Shown piece after piece: positions 24,468 through 33,043 of a stretch of DNA of 41,204 bases (position 1 is its first letter; every line of letters begins with the position of its first letter). The notes beneath the pieces were generated by a model. The model ran no database searches, had not been told where the DNA came from, and was given only the letters and a program-made list of their open reading frames with translations. This DNA comes from Chloroflexota bacterium. Lineage in GTDB: Bacteria > Chloroflexota > Limnocylindria > Limnocylindrales > CSP1-4. The DNA lies in the NCBI GenBank assembly GCA_003171065.1, contig PMXQ01000116.1:1-41204 (forward strand). The letters run 5' to 3'. Made by a program: the position numbers and the translations under genes.

Positions 24468-26243
24468 TCAGCGGACAGCCGCGGGGCGCTCGACGGCGGC
24501 GAGGAGTCCAGACGCCGCGCGCGGTGGGACATGGCCGTGCTGGACGCTGGACGGATCCGCAGAAGCCAGCGCGGACGGCACGGGCAGTGGTCGAAAGCCG
24601 GCGGCGCGGAAGAGGCGATCCGCCACGGATCGACGCACCTCCCGGGGAAGCGGATCGAATGGATCGCGCTCGGCGACCGTGTGCAGCGCGACGAGCGCCC
24701 GGCCACGGCGGTCCTGGTGCTCCACCATCGCCCGCAGCAGCGAGCCGGCCAGGCCCTGCCGGCGCCACTCCGGCGCCACGCCCAGGGCCAGCAGCTGTTC
24801 CACGCCGTCCATCGGCGCGGGCGCCGCCAGCGCGACGCCGACCAGCCACTCCCCGGCGACGGCGCCCGCCGCGACGGCCCCGTCGCCAAGCGCCGCACGT
24901 AGCAGCGCCAGCCCCTCGCCGGGGTCGGCGGGCGCGATCGATCGGCCGGCCAGTCGCAGCCGGTCGAGCATCTCGAGCGTCAGCGGCGCGACCACCGCCG
25001 GCGCCCCTCCGGTCCCGCCCGACCCAGCGGCCCCGACCGCACCGGAGGAGAGGCTCGAACCTTCGGCCGTCCACCAGCCTCGTTCTTCGGCGACTCGCAG
25101 CAGCGCCGGTACCGTCAGCGTTCGGACCAGCCCGACCGTTCGGCCGGCAGCGGAGGCCGCCGCCGGGTTGACCGCTCGTTCGAATAGAACGCCGGGCTCG
25201 TCCTCGAAGCCGAGCGGCAGAGGACCATCGCCCCAGCGCGCGGCTTCGCCCATCCAGCGCTCCCGCCACTCTTGCGGGAGCAGCCGCGGCGCCTCCCGGT
25301 GCGCACCCGCCAGCCACGTCAGCGCCCACGCCCGCGGCACAACGCGGTAAATGGCATACCCCCCGCCGCCGGTCGCGAGCCATCGTCCGCCGGCGTGTCG
25401 ATGCGCCAGCCGATCGACCAGCCGGGCCGCCTCGCCCATCGCCGTCGTCGACAGGGAGAGGTGCGCCAGCGGATCCCAGACGTGGCCGTCGGCGCCGTGC
25501 TGGCTGACGATCACATCCGGCCCGAACGCCGCAGCCACCGCGGGCACGACGCCACGCACCGCCGCCATCCAGGCATCGGGTCCGCACATCGGCTCGAGCG
25601 GAACGTTGACGCAGGTTCCGGCCGCCCTCCCCTCCCCCAGCTCATCCACGAAACCTGTTCCGGGGAACAGCGAGCGACCGGTCTCGTGGAAGGAGATCGT
25701 CAGCACGTCGGGGTCGCCAGCATGGAGGGCCTGGACACCGTCGCCGTGGTGGACGTCCAGGTCGACGTAGAGCACGCGCAGGCCGTCTCTTCGGGCCCGG
25801 GCAATCGCCAGGGCGACGTCGTTGTAGATGCAGAAGCCGCTCGCCCGCCTCCGCATGGCATGGTGCAGCCCGCCGCCGGGGTGGTAGGCGTGCTCGACGT
25901 GGCCGCGCAGGATCGTTTCCATCGCCCGGATCGACCCGCCGGCAACCGTCGCCGCCGTATCGTGCATTCCGGCGAAGGCCGGATCGTCGCCCGGCCCGAT
26001 GCCAGCCTCCGGCGGTCCGGCCGGATCGGCCGAGAAACGCCGGACCGCAGCCAGGTAATCGGCCGAATGCAGCCACTCGAGCTCTTCGTCGCTCGCCGGT
26101 TCGGGCGCCAGCCCCGGCTCGGCCCCGACCAGGCGCAACAGCTCGATGCCCGGCCCAAAGCGCCTCGGGCTGAGCGGGTGGCGCGGCCCGAAGTCGTACG
26201 CAAGCGAGCGCGGTCCGAAGACCAGGAGCGGCCCGTCAACCAT
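24468..26243 (-). CDS. AcuC-type deacetylase fused to a GNAT acetyltransferase domain
   Basis: Residues 1-370 form a class I HDAC/AcuC-like domain: DFGPRHPL, catalytic His pair in GGGLHHA (127-128), zinc ligands Asp163 and His165 in DLDVHHGDG and Asp257 in WDPLAHL, and the transition-state Tyr296 in GGGGY. A Gly/Ala/Ser linker (about 396-420) joins it to a C-terminal GNAT domain (about 430-555) with the acetyl-CoA motif LGVAPEWRRQGLAGSLLRAM. In Bacillus, AcuC deacetylates and AcuA (a GNAT) acetylates acetyl-CoA synthetase; here related folds with opposite chemistry are in one chain. The target is unknown and no acs gene is in the window. The start is uncertain: ATG 26243 fits the domain, while ATG 26264 and GTG 26300 are also in frame. 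No Shine-Dalgarno seen. Confidence 0.88.
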   Translation of the reverse strand: MVDGPLLVFGPRSLAYDFGPRHPLSPRRFGPGIELLRLVGAEPGLAPEPASDEELEWLHSADYLAAVRRFSADPAGPPEAGIGPGDDPAFAGMHDTAATVAGGSIRAMETILRGHVEHAYHPGGGLHHAMRRRASGFCIYNDVALAIARARRDGLRVLYVDLDVHHGDGVQALHAGDPDVLTISFHETGRSLFPGTGFVDELGEGRAAGTCVNVPLEPMCGPDAWMAAVRGVVPAVAAAFGPDVIVSQHGADGHVWDPLAHLSLSTTAMGEAARLVDRLAHRHAGGRWLATGGGGYAIYRVVPRAWALTWLAGAHREAPRLLPQEWRERWMGEAARWGDGPLPLGFEDEPGVLFERAVNPAAASAAGRTVGLVRTLTVPALLRVAEERGWWTAEGSSLSSGAVGAAGSGGTGGAPAVVAPLTLEMLDRLRLAGRSIAPADPGEGLALLRAALGDGAVAAGAVAGEWLVGVALAAPAPMDGVEQLLALGVAPEWRRQGLAGSLLRAMVEHQDRRGRALVALHTVAERDPFDPLPREVRRSVADRLFRAAGFRPLPVPSALASADPSSVQHGHVPPRAASGLLAAVERPAAVR

Positions 26244-26581
26244 GGCCAGCCATTGCCCAATCATCGCGCAGAGGGCGTGCGGCGTCTCCGCGCGGAACAC
26301 TTTCGCTCATGGTCGCCGGGGCTGGCACTAGCCTGCGAAACCGGCCCGACTTCTGCTCATCGTCGGCCGGGGTGACGTTGCGCGAGGCGGCACGCGTGGG
26401 GAGGCCTGGGTCCGGCGTCGACGGCGGCCCTTGAGCGTGAATGAGCCCGCGTCGAGGCCGAAATCTCCAAACGGCCGGCCCCGGCGCCCAGTTTGTGCCA
26501 TCGGGGGCGACATTGGGCAATTCCGTGAGTCGACCGACCGGAGAGCGCCTCGGAGTCCGGCAGCCGGGGCACCCGAGGGGT

Positions 26582-26587
26582 TACGCT
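26582..26587 (+). promoter_or_regulatory. -10 box of GNAT gene, probably leaderless
   Basis: TACGCT ends six bases before GTG 26594, with no Shine-Dalgarno between. It lies in the 350-base region divergent from the deacetylase fusion, which otherwise shows no feature I can name. Confidence 0.45.
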
Positions 26588-26593
26588 GCCGTC

Positions 26594-27124
26594 GTGAACG
26601 AGACCCGAACCACATTCCTGATCCGCCCCGTTCGCGCCGATGAGTACGCCGCGCTCGGCGAGCTGACCGTGGCGGCGTACCGCGCCATTCCGTTCGAGAT
26701 GCCACACCAGGACGCCTACGACGTCCAGCTCCGAGACGTGGCCCGCCGCGCCGGGACCTCCTGCGTAGTCGTGGCGACGACCCCCGCCGGAGAGCTGCTC
26801 GGCGGCGTGACCTACGTCTCCGGTCCGGACGACCCCTACTCCGAGGAGCTGCGCGAGGGCGAAGCCGGAATGCGGATGCTCGCCGTCGATCCGGCGCACC
26901 AGGGCCGGGGCGTCGGCCGTGCCCTGACTGAGTGGTGCCTGACCCGCGCCCGCTCCGACGGCCGCGAGCGGCTGGCCCTGCACACCGGCACGTGGATGCC
27001 CGATGCGGTTCGGCTGTACGAGCGCATGGGCTTCGTCCGGCGGCCCGAGCTCGATTTCGCCCCCGCACCCGGCGTCGACCTAATCGCCTACGCGTTCGAG
27101 CTGGCGCCGGCCGCCGGCTCCTGA
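26594..27124 (+). CDS. GNAT family N-acetyltransferase
   Basis: 176 residues, a single GNAT domain: FLIRPVRADEYAALGELTV at the N-terminus, the beta-4 strand GMRMLAVDP and the acetyl-CoA pyrophosphate loop HQGRGVGRALTEWCL, then LHTGTWMPDAVRLYERMGF, the usual C-terminal strand-helix. The substrate is not predictable. Start GTG 26594: the frame is open upstream, but the -10 box six bases before this GTG and family alignment support it. The last 37 bases overlap the 3' end of the convergent MFS gene. It is divergent from the deacetylase-GNAT fusion. Confidence 0.88.
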   Translation: MNETRTTFLIRPVRADEYAALGELTVAAYRAIPFEMPHQDAYDVQLRDVARRAGTSCVVVATTPAGELLGGVTYVSGPDDPYSEELREGEAGMRMLAVDPAHQGRGVGRALTEWCLTRARSDGRERLALHTGTWMPDAVRLYERMGFVRRPELDFAPAPGVDLIAYAFELAPAAGS

Positions 27125-28455
27125 TCGACCGAGGGCACTCCGGCGCCGCGGCCGGTCCTCGCCGGCAGAGGCTCCGTCTGGCCGCCCCTTCGGCCCGGGC
27201 CGACCCCCGCAACGGCCCCGCGCAGCACCGCGACGGCCGCAACGGCCTCCGCGCCGAGGGCTATCGCCCCGTTCATCACGAGCGCCGCCGGCGTCCCCCA
27301 CAGCCCGCCTACGCCGCCCGTCAGCCCATTCCCGATCGGCGTCGAGCCCGAGAAGACGGTCGTGTAGACGCTCATGACCCGACCCCGAAGCGGACCGGGG
27401 ACGGTGATCTGGATCAGCGAGTTGGCGCTGACTGACGTCGCGATGGCCCCGACGCCGCAGAAGAAGACGGCTGCCATGGCGACCGGGAACGAACTCGTGC
27501 CGGCCAGCACGAATTCGGCCGCTCCGAGGACCATCCCGCCACCGATGAGAACCCGGAGGCGCGGCCTCTCCAGCATCGCGGACGACACCGCGGCCACGAG
27601 CGCCCCAGCTCCCATGGAGGCGTACAGGTATCCGAATCCGTTTGGCCCCACGTTCAGGACGCTGGCGGCCATGACCGGCAGGATCACGTTGAAGTTCATG
27701 CCGAAGGTGGAGACGAACCCGATCACGCCGATGGCCAGCAGCACTACCGGCGTGTGCCAGACGTAGCGAAGCCCCTCGCCCAGGTTCGCGCGGACCGCCG
27801 AGACGCTCCTGGGCATCGCCAATCGAGGGGCCGGCTTCAGCTCGCTCTCCCGCATGGCCAGCAGGCCGATCACGACGGCGCCATAGCTGAGCCCGTTCAG
27901 GATGAAGCAAAGCGAAGTTCCAAGGACGGCGATCAGGATCCCGCCAATGGCCGGCCCGATGATGCGCGCGCCGTTGAAGACCGCCGAGTTGAGCGCGACC
28001 GCGTTGGCGACGTCGTCGCCGCCGACCATCTCGACCACGAACGACTGGCGCGTGGGATTGTCGACGGCGTTGACCAGGCCCAGGAGAAACGCCAGCACGA
28101 AGACGTGCCAGACCGCGACGACGTGGAAGAAGCCGAGCCCGCCCAGGGTCAGGGCCAGCAAGCCAGCCGCAGTCTGGGTTCCGATCACCGTCCTTCGCTT
28201 CGGCCAGATGTCGGCGATGATCCCGCCGAAGAGGCCGAGCACCAGGACTGGCAGGAACTGGACCACGCCCAACAGGCCGATGTAGACGACGGCCTGGTTC
28301 CAGCCGACGAGCGTCCCCAGGAGCCAGCCCTGGGCCAGGGTCTGCATCCACGTCCCGGTGACGGAGATCAGCTGGCCGAAGAAGAAGAACCGGAAGTTGC
28401 GGTGCCGCAGGGCGCGGCCCGTCGCCGTGAACCGGACCCGCCCGCCGAGGATCAC
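27088..28455 (-). CDS. MFS transporter, enterobactin-exporter-like (MFS_3)
   Basis: 455 residues, 12 membrane helices. The N-terminal FRFFFFGQLISVTGTWMQTLAQGWL is the hallmark of the MFS_3/EntS-like group (TMs 1-2), with the motif A-like loop GGIIADIWPKRR, DNPTRQSFVVEMV after helix 4, and GLRYVWHTP in the central loop. The C-terminal tail after about residue 410 is hydrophilic, rich in Gly/Arg/Pro, and overlaps the convergent GNAT gene. The ATG start overlaps the stop of the upstream DHA2 transporter by four bases. It is the third gene of a merR-MFS-MFS operon, likely efflux. Confidence 0.9.
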   Translation of the reverse strand: MILGGRVRFTATGRALRHRNFRFFFFGQLISVTGTWMQTLAQGWLLGTLVGWNQAVVYIGLLGVVQFLPVLVLGLFGGIIADIWPKRRTVIGTQTAAGLLALTLGGLGFFHVVAVWHVFVLAFLLGLVNAVDNPTRQSFVVEMVGGDDVANAVALNSAVFNGARIIGPAIGGILIAVLGTSLCFILNGLSYGAVVIGLLAMRESELKPAPRLAMPRSVSAVRANLGEGLRYVWHTPVVLLAIGVIGFVSTFGMNFNVILPVMAASVLNVGPNGFGYLYASMGAGALVAAVSSAMLERPRLRVLIGGGMVLGAAEFVLAGTSSFPVAMAAVFFCGVGAIATSVSANSLIQITVPGPLRGRVMSVYTTVFSGSTPIGNGLTGGVGGLWGTPAALVMNGAIALGAEAVAAVAVLRGAVAGVGPGRRGGQTEPLPARTGRGAGVPSVDQEPAAGASSNA

Positions 28456-29945
28456 CGGACCGCCTCGCGCTCGAGCGCCGGCCGGCCCTCCAATCCTTCA
28501 TAGGAGCGATGCTCGCCGCGCATGAGCGAAGCCACGGCACCGAGGGCGCTGGCGACCACGCCGGCCAGGAATGCCAGGTGCAGGGCGTTGATGAACGGCC
28601 CGAGACTGATCCCCTGGCCGCCGACCTGGGCGCCGGAGAAGACCGCCAGCAGAACTTTCGGGTCCATCGAGGCCGACACGAGACCGATCGCCAGCGCGAT
28701 CGACACCACGAACCCGCTCTGGGTCAGCATCATCCGCGTGCCCGCCCCGACGCCCCGCTTGTCCGGCGGCACCACGCCCATGACGGCGCTCGTGTTGGGC
28801 GAGTTGAAGATGCCCGACCCCGCTCCCACGACCAGCTGCCAGAAGGCCAGCTGCCAGTAGGGCGTGTCGACCTGGAGCGTCATCAGCCCGGCCAGGCCCA
28901 GGCCCGTGATCACCATGCCCGCCGTCGCCAGCTCTCGCGAGCCGTACCGGTCGGCCAGGACGCCGCTGATCGGCGAGAGCACGATCAGCCCGATCGCCAG
29001 CGGCGCGAGCATGAGCCCGGCCGTGACCGGATCCTCGCCCCGGGCGCCCTGGAGGTAGAAGACCAGCAGGAACAACACGCCATTGCGAGCGATCGAGTTC
29101 AGGAAGCCTGTCGCGTTGCCCATGGTGTAGAGCCGGTCGCGGAAGAGAGAGAGGTCCAGCAGCGGAGCGTGATGGTGCGCCTCTACCCAGAGGAAGACCG
29201 GCGTCGCCACCACAAAGGCGAGGAACCCGCCGACGACCCACCAGGTCGTCCAGCCATACACGCCTCCGAACGCCAGGGCCATCATCAGCCCCATCAGGCC
29301 GACGAAATACAGCACCGAGCCGAGCCAGTCGATCTCGACGCGTCGAGCGCGCTGGACCTGCTCGACCAGGATCAGCCCGGCGGCGGCGACGCCGACGAGA
29401 CCGATCGGCACGTTGAACCAGAAGATCGTCCGCCAGCCGTAGCCGGTCAGCCAGCCACCGAGGATCGGGCCCATGATGGCGCCCGCACCGATGACCACGC
29501 CGTTGATGCCCAGGGCTTTGCCGAGCTCCGGACGCGGGAAAGCGTCGGTCACCAGGGCGATGGAGTTAGCCATCAGCAGCGCCCCGCCGACGCCCTGGAC
29601 CAGGCGCCACAGGATCAGCTGGTTCGCATCCGGCGCGAGGGCGCACAGGACCGAGGCCGCTGTGAAGATGACGAAGCCGAGCGTATACGAGCGCGCCCGG
29701 CCGACCATGTCGGCGATGCGTCCCGCGTTCAGCACCAGGACCGTCGCCACGAGCGTGTAGCCGACGACGATCCAGAGCAGGCTGAAGATGTCCGTGTGCA
29801 GGTCGTGCAGGATCTCGGGCAGGGCGATGATGAGCGTGCCCGAGGTCAACGACGCCATCAGCGCGCCGACGCTGGTAACCGCCAGCACCCACCAGCGATA
29901 GTTCGCGGCGGCGGGGTCGATCGGGTGGCGCACGGACCTCAACAC
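28452..29945 (-). CDS. DHA2-family drug efflux MFS transporter (EmrB/QacA type)
   Basis: About 497 residues with 14 predicted helices. Helix 1 is YRWWVLAVTSVGALMASLTSGTLIIALPEI, with the Asp-less variant of motif D1. The motif A-like loop GRIADMVGRARSYTLG, WRLVQGVGGALLMANSIALV, and motif C in GAGAIMGPILGGWLTGYGWR mark proton-driven exporters. Start GTG 29945 overlaps the merR stop by seven bases; GTG 29933, five bases after the merR stop, is equally in frame. It sits between merR and a second MFS transporter, overlapping the latter by four bases. Confidence 0.92.
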   Translation of the reverse strand: MLRSVRHPIDPAAANYRWWVLAVTSVGALMASLTSGTLIIALPEILHDLHTDIFSLLWIVVGYTLVATVLVLNAGRIADMVGRARSYTLGFVIFTAASVLCALAPDANQLILWRLVQGVGGALLMANSIALVTDAFPRPELGKALGINGVVIGAGAIMGPILGGWLTGYGWRTIFWFNVPIGLVGVAAAGLILVEQVQRARRVEIDWLGSVLYFVGLMGLMMALAFGGVYGWTTWWVVGGFLAFVVATPVFLWVEAHHHAPLLDLSLFRDRLYTMGNATGFLNSIARNGVLFLLVFYLQGARGEDPVTAGLMLAPLAIGLIVLSPISGVLADRYGSRELATAGMVITGLGLAGLMTLQVDTPYWQLAFWQLVVGAGSGIFNSPNTSAVMGVVPPDKRGVGAGTRMMLTQSGFVVSIALAIGLVSASMDPKVLLAVFSGAQVGGQGISLGPFINALHLAFLAGVVASALGAVASLMRGEHRSYEGLEGRPALEREAVR

Positions 29946-30409
29946 GTTTCGCCCGCCCCGAGTTCGGCGATCCTCGCCACGGTCCGGGCGCGTCGGGCTT
30001 CGGTTTCGTCGACCATCGTCTGCAGGCGGCCGATCTTCCGCTTCAGCGTCTCGATCTGGCCGTCGAAGCTGGCCAGTCGCTCGCACAGGATTCGCCTGCG
30101 CTCGTCCGGATCGGTCGTGGCGTGGAAGGCCGCATGGCCGCGCTCGCGGGCCGCCTCGTCCTCGAGCAATTGGGCGATCTCCGCCAGAGAGAAGCCGGCG
30201 TCGTCGCGCAGGCCCTTTATGAAGCGCAGGCGTTCGAGGTCCGTCTCGTCGTACAGACGGTAGTCGCCCTCGGATCGGGCGGCCGGCTTGAGCAGCCCGA
30301 CCTCTTCGTAGTAGCGCACCGAACGCGGGGTCAGTCCCACGTCCAGCGCCGCCTCGTGAATGCGCAGCAATCGGGCCGACTCAGGCGGCCGCTCGGTGGT
30401 GTCGGTCAT
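29939..30409 (-). CDS. MerR-family transcriptional regulator
   Basis: 156 residues. The N-terminal winged helix-turn-helix reads RIHEAALDVGLTPRSVRYYEEVGLL (residues about 16-40), then DYRLYDETDLERLRFIKGLRDDAGFSLAEI, and a long dimerisation helix (about 100-150, heptad-like) ends the protein. There is no large ligand domain and no conserved metal-binding Cys set; the only notable Cys residues are in the helix (RILCERL) and at the last position. It is the first gene of the operon with two MFS pumps, so it likely controls them and itself. ATG 30409 has TAGGAT six bases upstream and no Shine-Dalgarno: probable leaderless start. The inducer is unknown. Confidence 0.9.
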   Translation of the reverse strand: MTDTTERPPESARLLRIHEAALDVGLTPRSVRYYEEVGLLKPAARSEGDYRLYDETDLERLRFIKGLRDDAGFSLAEIAQLLEDEAARERGHAAFHATTDPDERRRILCERLASFDGQIETLKRKIGRLQTMVDETEARRARTVARIAELGAGETC

Positions 30410-30415
30410 GGCTGC

Positions 30416-30440
30416 ATCCTACCGCAACCTTGCCGCACAC
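30416..30440 (-). promoter_or_regulatory. merR promoter with GCAA-GG-TTGC dyad
   Basis: On the minus strand TAGGAT (30416-30421) ends six bases before the merR ATG. Immediately upstream lies an imperfect dyad containing GCAAGGTTGC, in the spacer where MerR proteins normally bind. A -35 with the 19-base spacer usual for MerR promoters would be TCTCAC, a poor match, as expected for promoters that need MerR activation. Confidence 0.4.
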
Positions 30441-30499
30441 GTGAGAGTTGAGTCAGGAGAACCGCCGGCCGGGGCAGGCCTGGTCGAGGCCGCGCCGGC

Positions 30500-33043
30500 C
30501 TACGGGTTCGTGATGATGGACGGCGCCCGCAGGACGACCTGCCACGTCAGGCCGCCGTCGGTGGTCTCCATCAGCGCGTCCGGCGAGTCCGAGTAACCGG
30601 GAGCCCGGACGAGCCAGCCGGTATTGGCATCGACGAACGCGAAGTCGTGAACTTCCACCGGCGTGTAGCCGAGCTTCTTCCACGTCTCCCCGAAGTTGGA
30701 GCTCACCCAGAAGCTGGTGCCCGAGATCCCGATCAGGTTGGCGCCGGCGACGCGCACGGTGTCCACCGGGACGGTCGAGCCCGCTGCCTGCCAGGCCAGA
30801 TGCCAGCTGGCTCCACCGTCGCTGGTCTCGTAGCGACCCACGGCGGTATTGCCCGCCGCCCCGATACTGAAGCGGACGAGCAGTCGCCCGCTTCCGCCGG
30901 GCGTCAGCTCCATGGCCAGCGGCGGCGACCACGCGGAAGCTCCCGATGGCGCCTCGAGCGTCTGGGACGTCCACGTCCGGCCACCGTCGAAGGTCAGCTT
31001 CAGAAGCGGCGGACCAGATTGCTGGTCGGCGCCGGCCGCCATCGTGTAGGCGATGCCGTAGCCGATGGTCGAACTGATCCATGTGATCGGTGTCGCATAC
31101 GTCTGCGTGACCGGGCCCTGGAACGTCAGCCCGCCGTCGTCGGTCGTGAACGTCGCGCAGCCCACCTCTTCCTGCCCGGCGATGAGCTGCGGGCAGCGTG
31201 CGACGACGCCGTGGCTCGCGTCCACGAAGTGGGCCCAGGTCCAGTTCGGGTCGGTGGCATTGGTCGGCAGGTCGGTCGAGGTCCATGTCTTGCCCCCGTC
31301 CGACGTGCGGTACACCGGAGTCCGGGCGTAGACGGTCGCCCCCGGATCCGACGAATCTGACGAGACCAGCCAGCCGTGCTGGGCGTCGACGAACTGGATC
31401 GTGCCCGAGGCCGGGAGCGGGCTGCCCGAGTCCCAGGTCTGGCCGCCGTCGGCCGTCCAGAACAGGCTCGTGCCGACGACAGCCCAGCCGTGAGTGGCAT
31501 CGAGCCAGTCCGTGAGCGGCTCGCGCGCCCGCTGTGCTTCCGAGACAGGGTTCATGGTGCAGCAGGGCGGGGCCGCGGGAACTACCGGCGTCGGTGTCGG
31601 GCCGCCATTGGAAGGCTGCCAGAGCATGGGCCGCCAGGTCTTCCCGCCGTCCGAGGTGGCGAGGAGGCGGTAGCAGGCAAGGATGATGCCGCTCATCATG
31701 CCCGACGGCGCGCAGGCGTCGATCGTCACCCACGCGTCCGTGGCGGAGAGCGTGCGTGCTGAGGCCACCAGACTCATGCTCCCGGTGGGGACGAGCGCCT
31801 GGATGCTGGAAAAGGCGAACGTGGACGTCTGCCCGCCGGGCGCCTCAAGGACGAGGCCGTCGGGCGCGGAGCCCGTGTTCGAGGAAACGATCTTCTGGTA
31901 TCCCGCAAGATCGCCGGCCTCGTCCCGAATCTCGCTGACCGCCCCCACGGTCTCGAAGCTGTCGACCGTCCAGCTGCTCCCGGCATCCCCGCTTGTCCAG
32001 GTAACCCAGGCAGCCGATTGGGTTCCGGTCTGATAGGCGAGGCCGTGGAGCACGAGCTTCCCGGGGGAACTGAGAGGCGCGGCCTCCTGGCTGTAGCTTG
32101 AATACCCTGCCGGGAGCGGCAACGCAACCGCCGCCCATGTCTTCCCGCCGTCGAGGGTGTGCACCATGGCGCCACTCTTTGAGTATCCCCAGCCTTCCTT
32201 TGCGGAGACAAAGTGGACGCCTCTCGGCGCGGTGGAGAGGTTCGCGGTGTCGACGAGCGGCGACCAGGTGGCGCCGCCGTCGGTTGTCCCGTACAGCCAA
32301 AAGACGCCTGGGAGGTTGACCAGCAGCAGCCAGCCGTGCTCGGCGTCGACCACGTCGAGTTGGTAGGTGTTGAACCCAGACTGGTCGATGACAACCGCCC
32401 TGGTCCAGGTGAGGCCGCCGTCGCTCGTTCGCAGGACAGTGTTGGTGTATCCCCGGACTTCCGCGGTGGTACTCACGGCCACGAAGGCATGGAGCCGGTC
32501 CACGAACTCGATTCCTGAATGGTCACCGTTGTCCGTGTACGGCACCTGTCGCTGGTCCCAGGTCAGGCCGTCGTCGTCGGTGATGTAGAGAGCCTCGGGC
32601 TGGCCGGTCGCACTTCCGGTGGCCCAACCGAAGCTGGCGTCGAGTGCGCCGTAGGACGCGACGTTGACGGGCAACTCCGCCCAGGTGACTGAAGGCGCCG
32701 GGGTCTCCGACGATGTGACGGCGGGCGACGCGCTGACCAAGGGACCGACCGACGCGCTGGCCGACGGGCCGGCCGAGGACGTCGCGGCAATGGGACCGTG
32801 GTTGGTTCGCCAGAACAGGCCGGCGACGACGATGGCCGCGATGCCCGCGGCAGCGGCCAGGCCGCCCAGGAGGCCAATGCGCCGGCGGAGGCGGGGCGCT
32901 CGCCTGGGCGTCGCGAGCGTCCGGGCCGACTCGTCGAGGCCCAGGCGCGCAACGTGCCCGAATAGCCGATCGGGAGCGTCGCCGGGGACGATCCGCCGGC
33001 GGAGCTCATCGTGAAGTCTCAGCTTGAGTTCCTCGTCGTTCAT
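30500..33043 (-). CDS. membrane-anchored Asp-box (BNR/YCF48-like) beta-propeller protein, candidate anti-sigma factor
   Basis: 847 residues. A cytoplasmic N-terminus of about 55 residues (MNDEELKLRLHDELRRR...), one membrane helix (about 56-78), a Ser/Ala/Pro-rich spacer (85-120), then an extracytoplasmic region with about 12 Asp-box motifs of the form S/T-x-D-G-G-x-T-W (for example TSDGGLTW at 206-213, TTDGGATW at 253-260, TLDGGKTW at 296-303, TADGGQTW, TFDGGRTW, TTDGGLTW near the end). This number suggests two propellers or one large one. The ATG overlaps the stop of the ECF sigma gene by four bases, the place and topology of a transmembrane anti-sigma factor. No HxxxCxxC zinc motif is present, so the anti-sigma role is inference. 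Confidence 0.82.
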   Translation of the reverse strand: MNDEELKLRLHDELRRRIVPGDAPDRLFGHVARLGLDESARTLATPRRAPRLRRRIGLLGGLAAAAGIAAIVVAGLFWRTNHGPIAATSSAGPSASASVGPLVSASPAVTSSETPAPSVTWAELPVNVASYGALDASFGWATGSATGQPEALYITDDDGLTWDQRQVPYTDNGDHSGIEFVDRLHAFVAVSTTAEVRGYTNTVLRTSDGGLTWTRAVVIDQSGFNTYQLDVVDAEHGWLLLVNLPGVFWLYGTTDGGATWSPLVDTANLSTAPRGVHFVSAKEGWGYSKSGAMVHTLDGGKTWAAVALPLPAGYSSYSQEAAPLSSPGKLVLHGLAYQTGTQSAAWVTWTSGDAGSSWTVDSFETVGAVSEIRDEAGDLAGYQKIVSSNTGSAPDGLVLEAPGGQTSTFAFSSIQALVPTGSMSLVASARTLSATDAWVTIDACAPSGMMSGIILACYRLLATSDGGKTWRPMLWQPSNGGPTPTPVVPAAPPCCTMNPVSEAQRAREPLTDWLDATHGWAVVGTSLFWTADGGQTWDSGSPLPASGTIQFVDAQHGWLVSSDSSDPGATVYARTPVYRTSDGGKTWTSTDLPTNATDPNWTWAHFVDASHGVVARCPQLIAGQEEVGCATFTTDDGGLTFQGPVTQTYATPITWISSTIGYGIAYTMAAGADQQSGPPLLKLTFDGGRTWTSQTLEAPSGASAWSPPLAMELTPGGSGRLLVRFSIGAAGNTAVGRYETSDGGASWHLAWQAAGSTVPVDTVRVAGANLIGISGTSFWVSSNFGETWKKLGYTPVEVHDFAFVDANTGWLVRAPGYSDSPDALMETTDGGLTWQVVLRAPSIITNP

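Noticed and set aside
28509-30263. 584-codon plus-strand frame
   Set aside because: Antisense to the DHA2 transporter and merR; hydrophilic shadow of hydrophobic codons.
30500-33043. photosystem II assembly factor YCF48
   Set aside because: Only the Asp-box repeats are shared; there are no photosynthesis genes and the membrane anchor plus sigma linkage point to a sensor.
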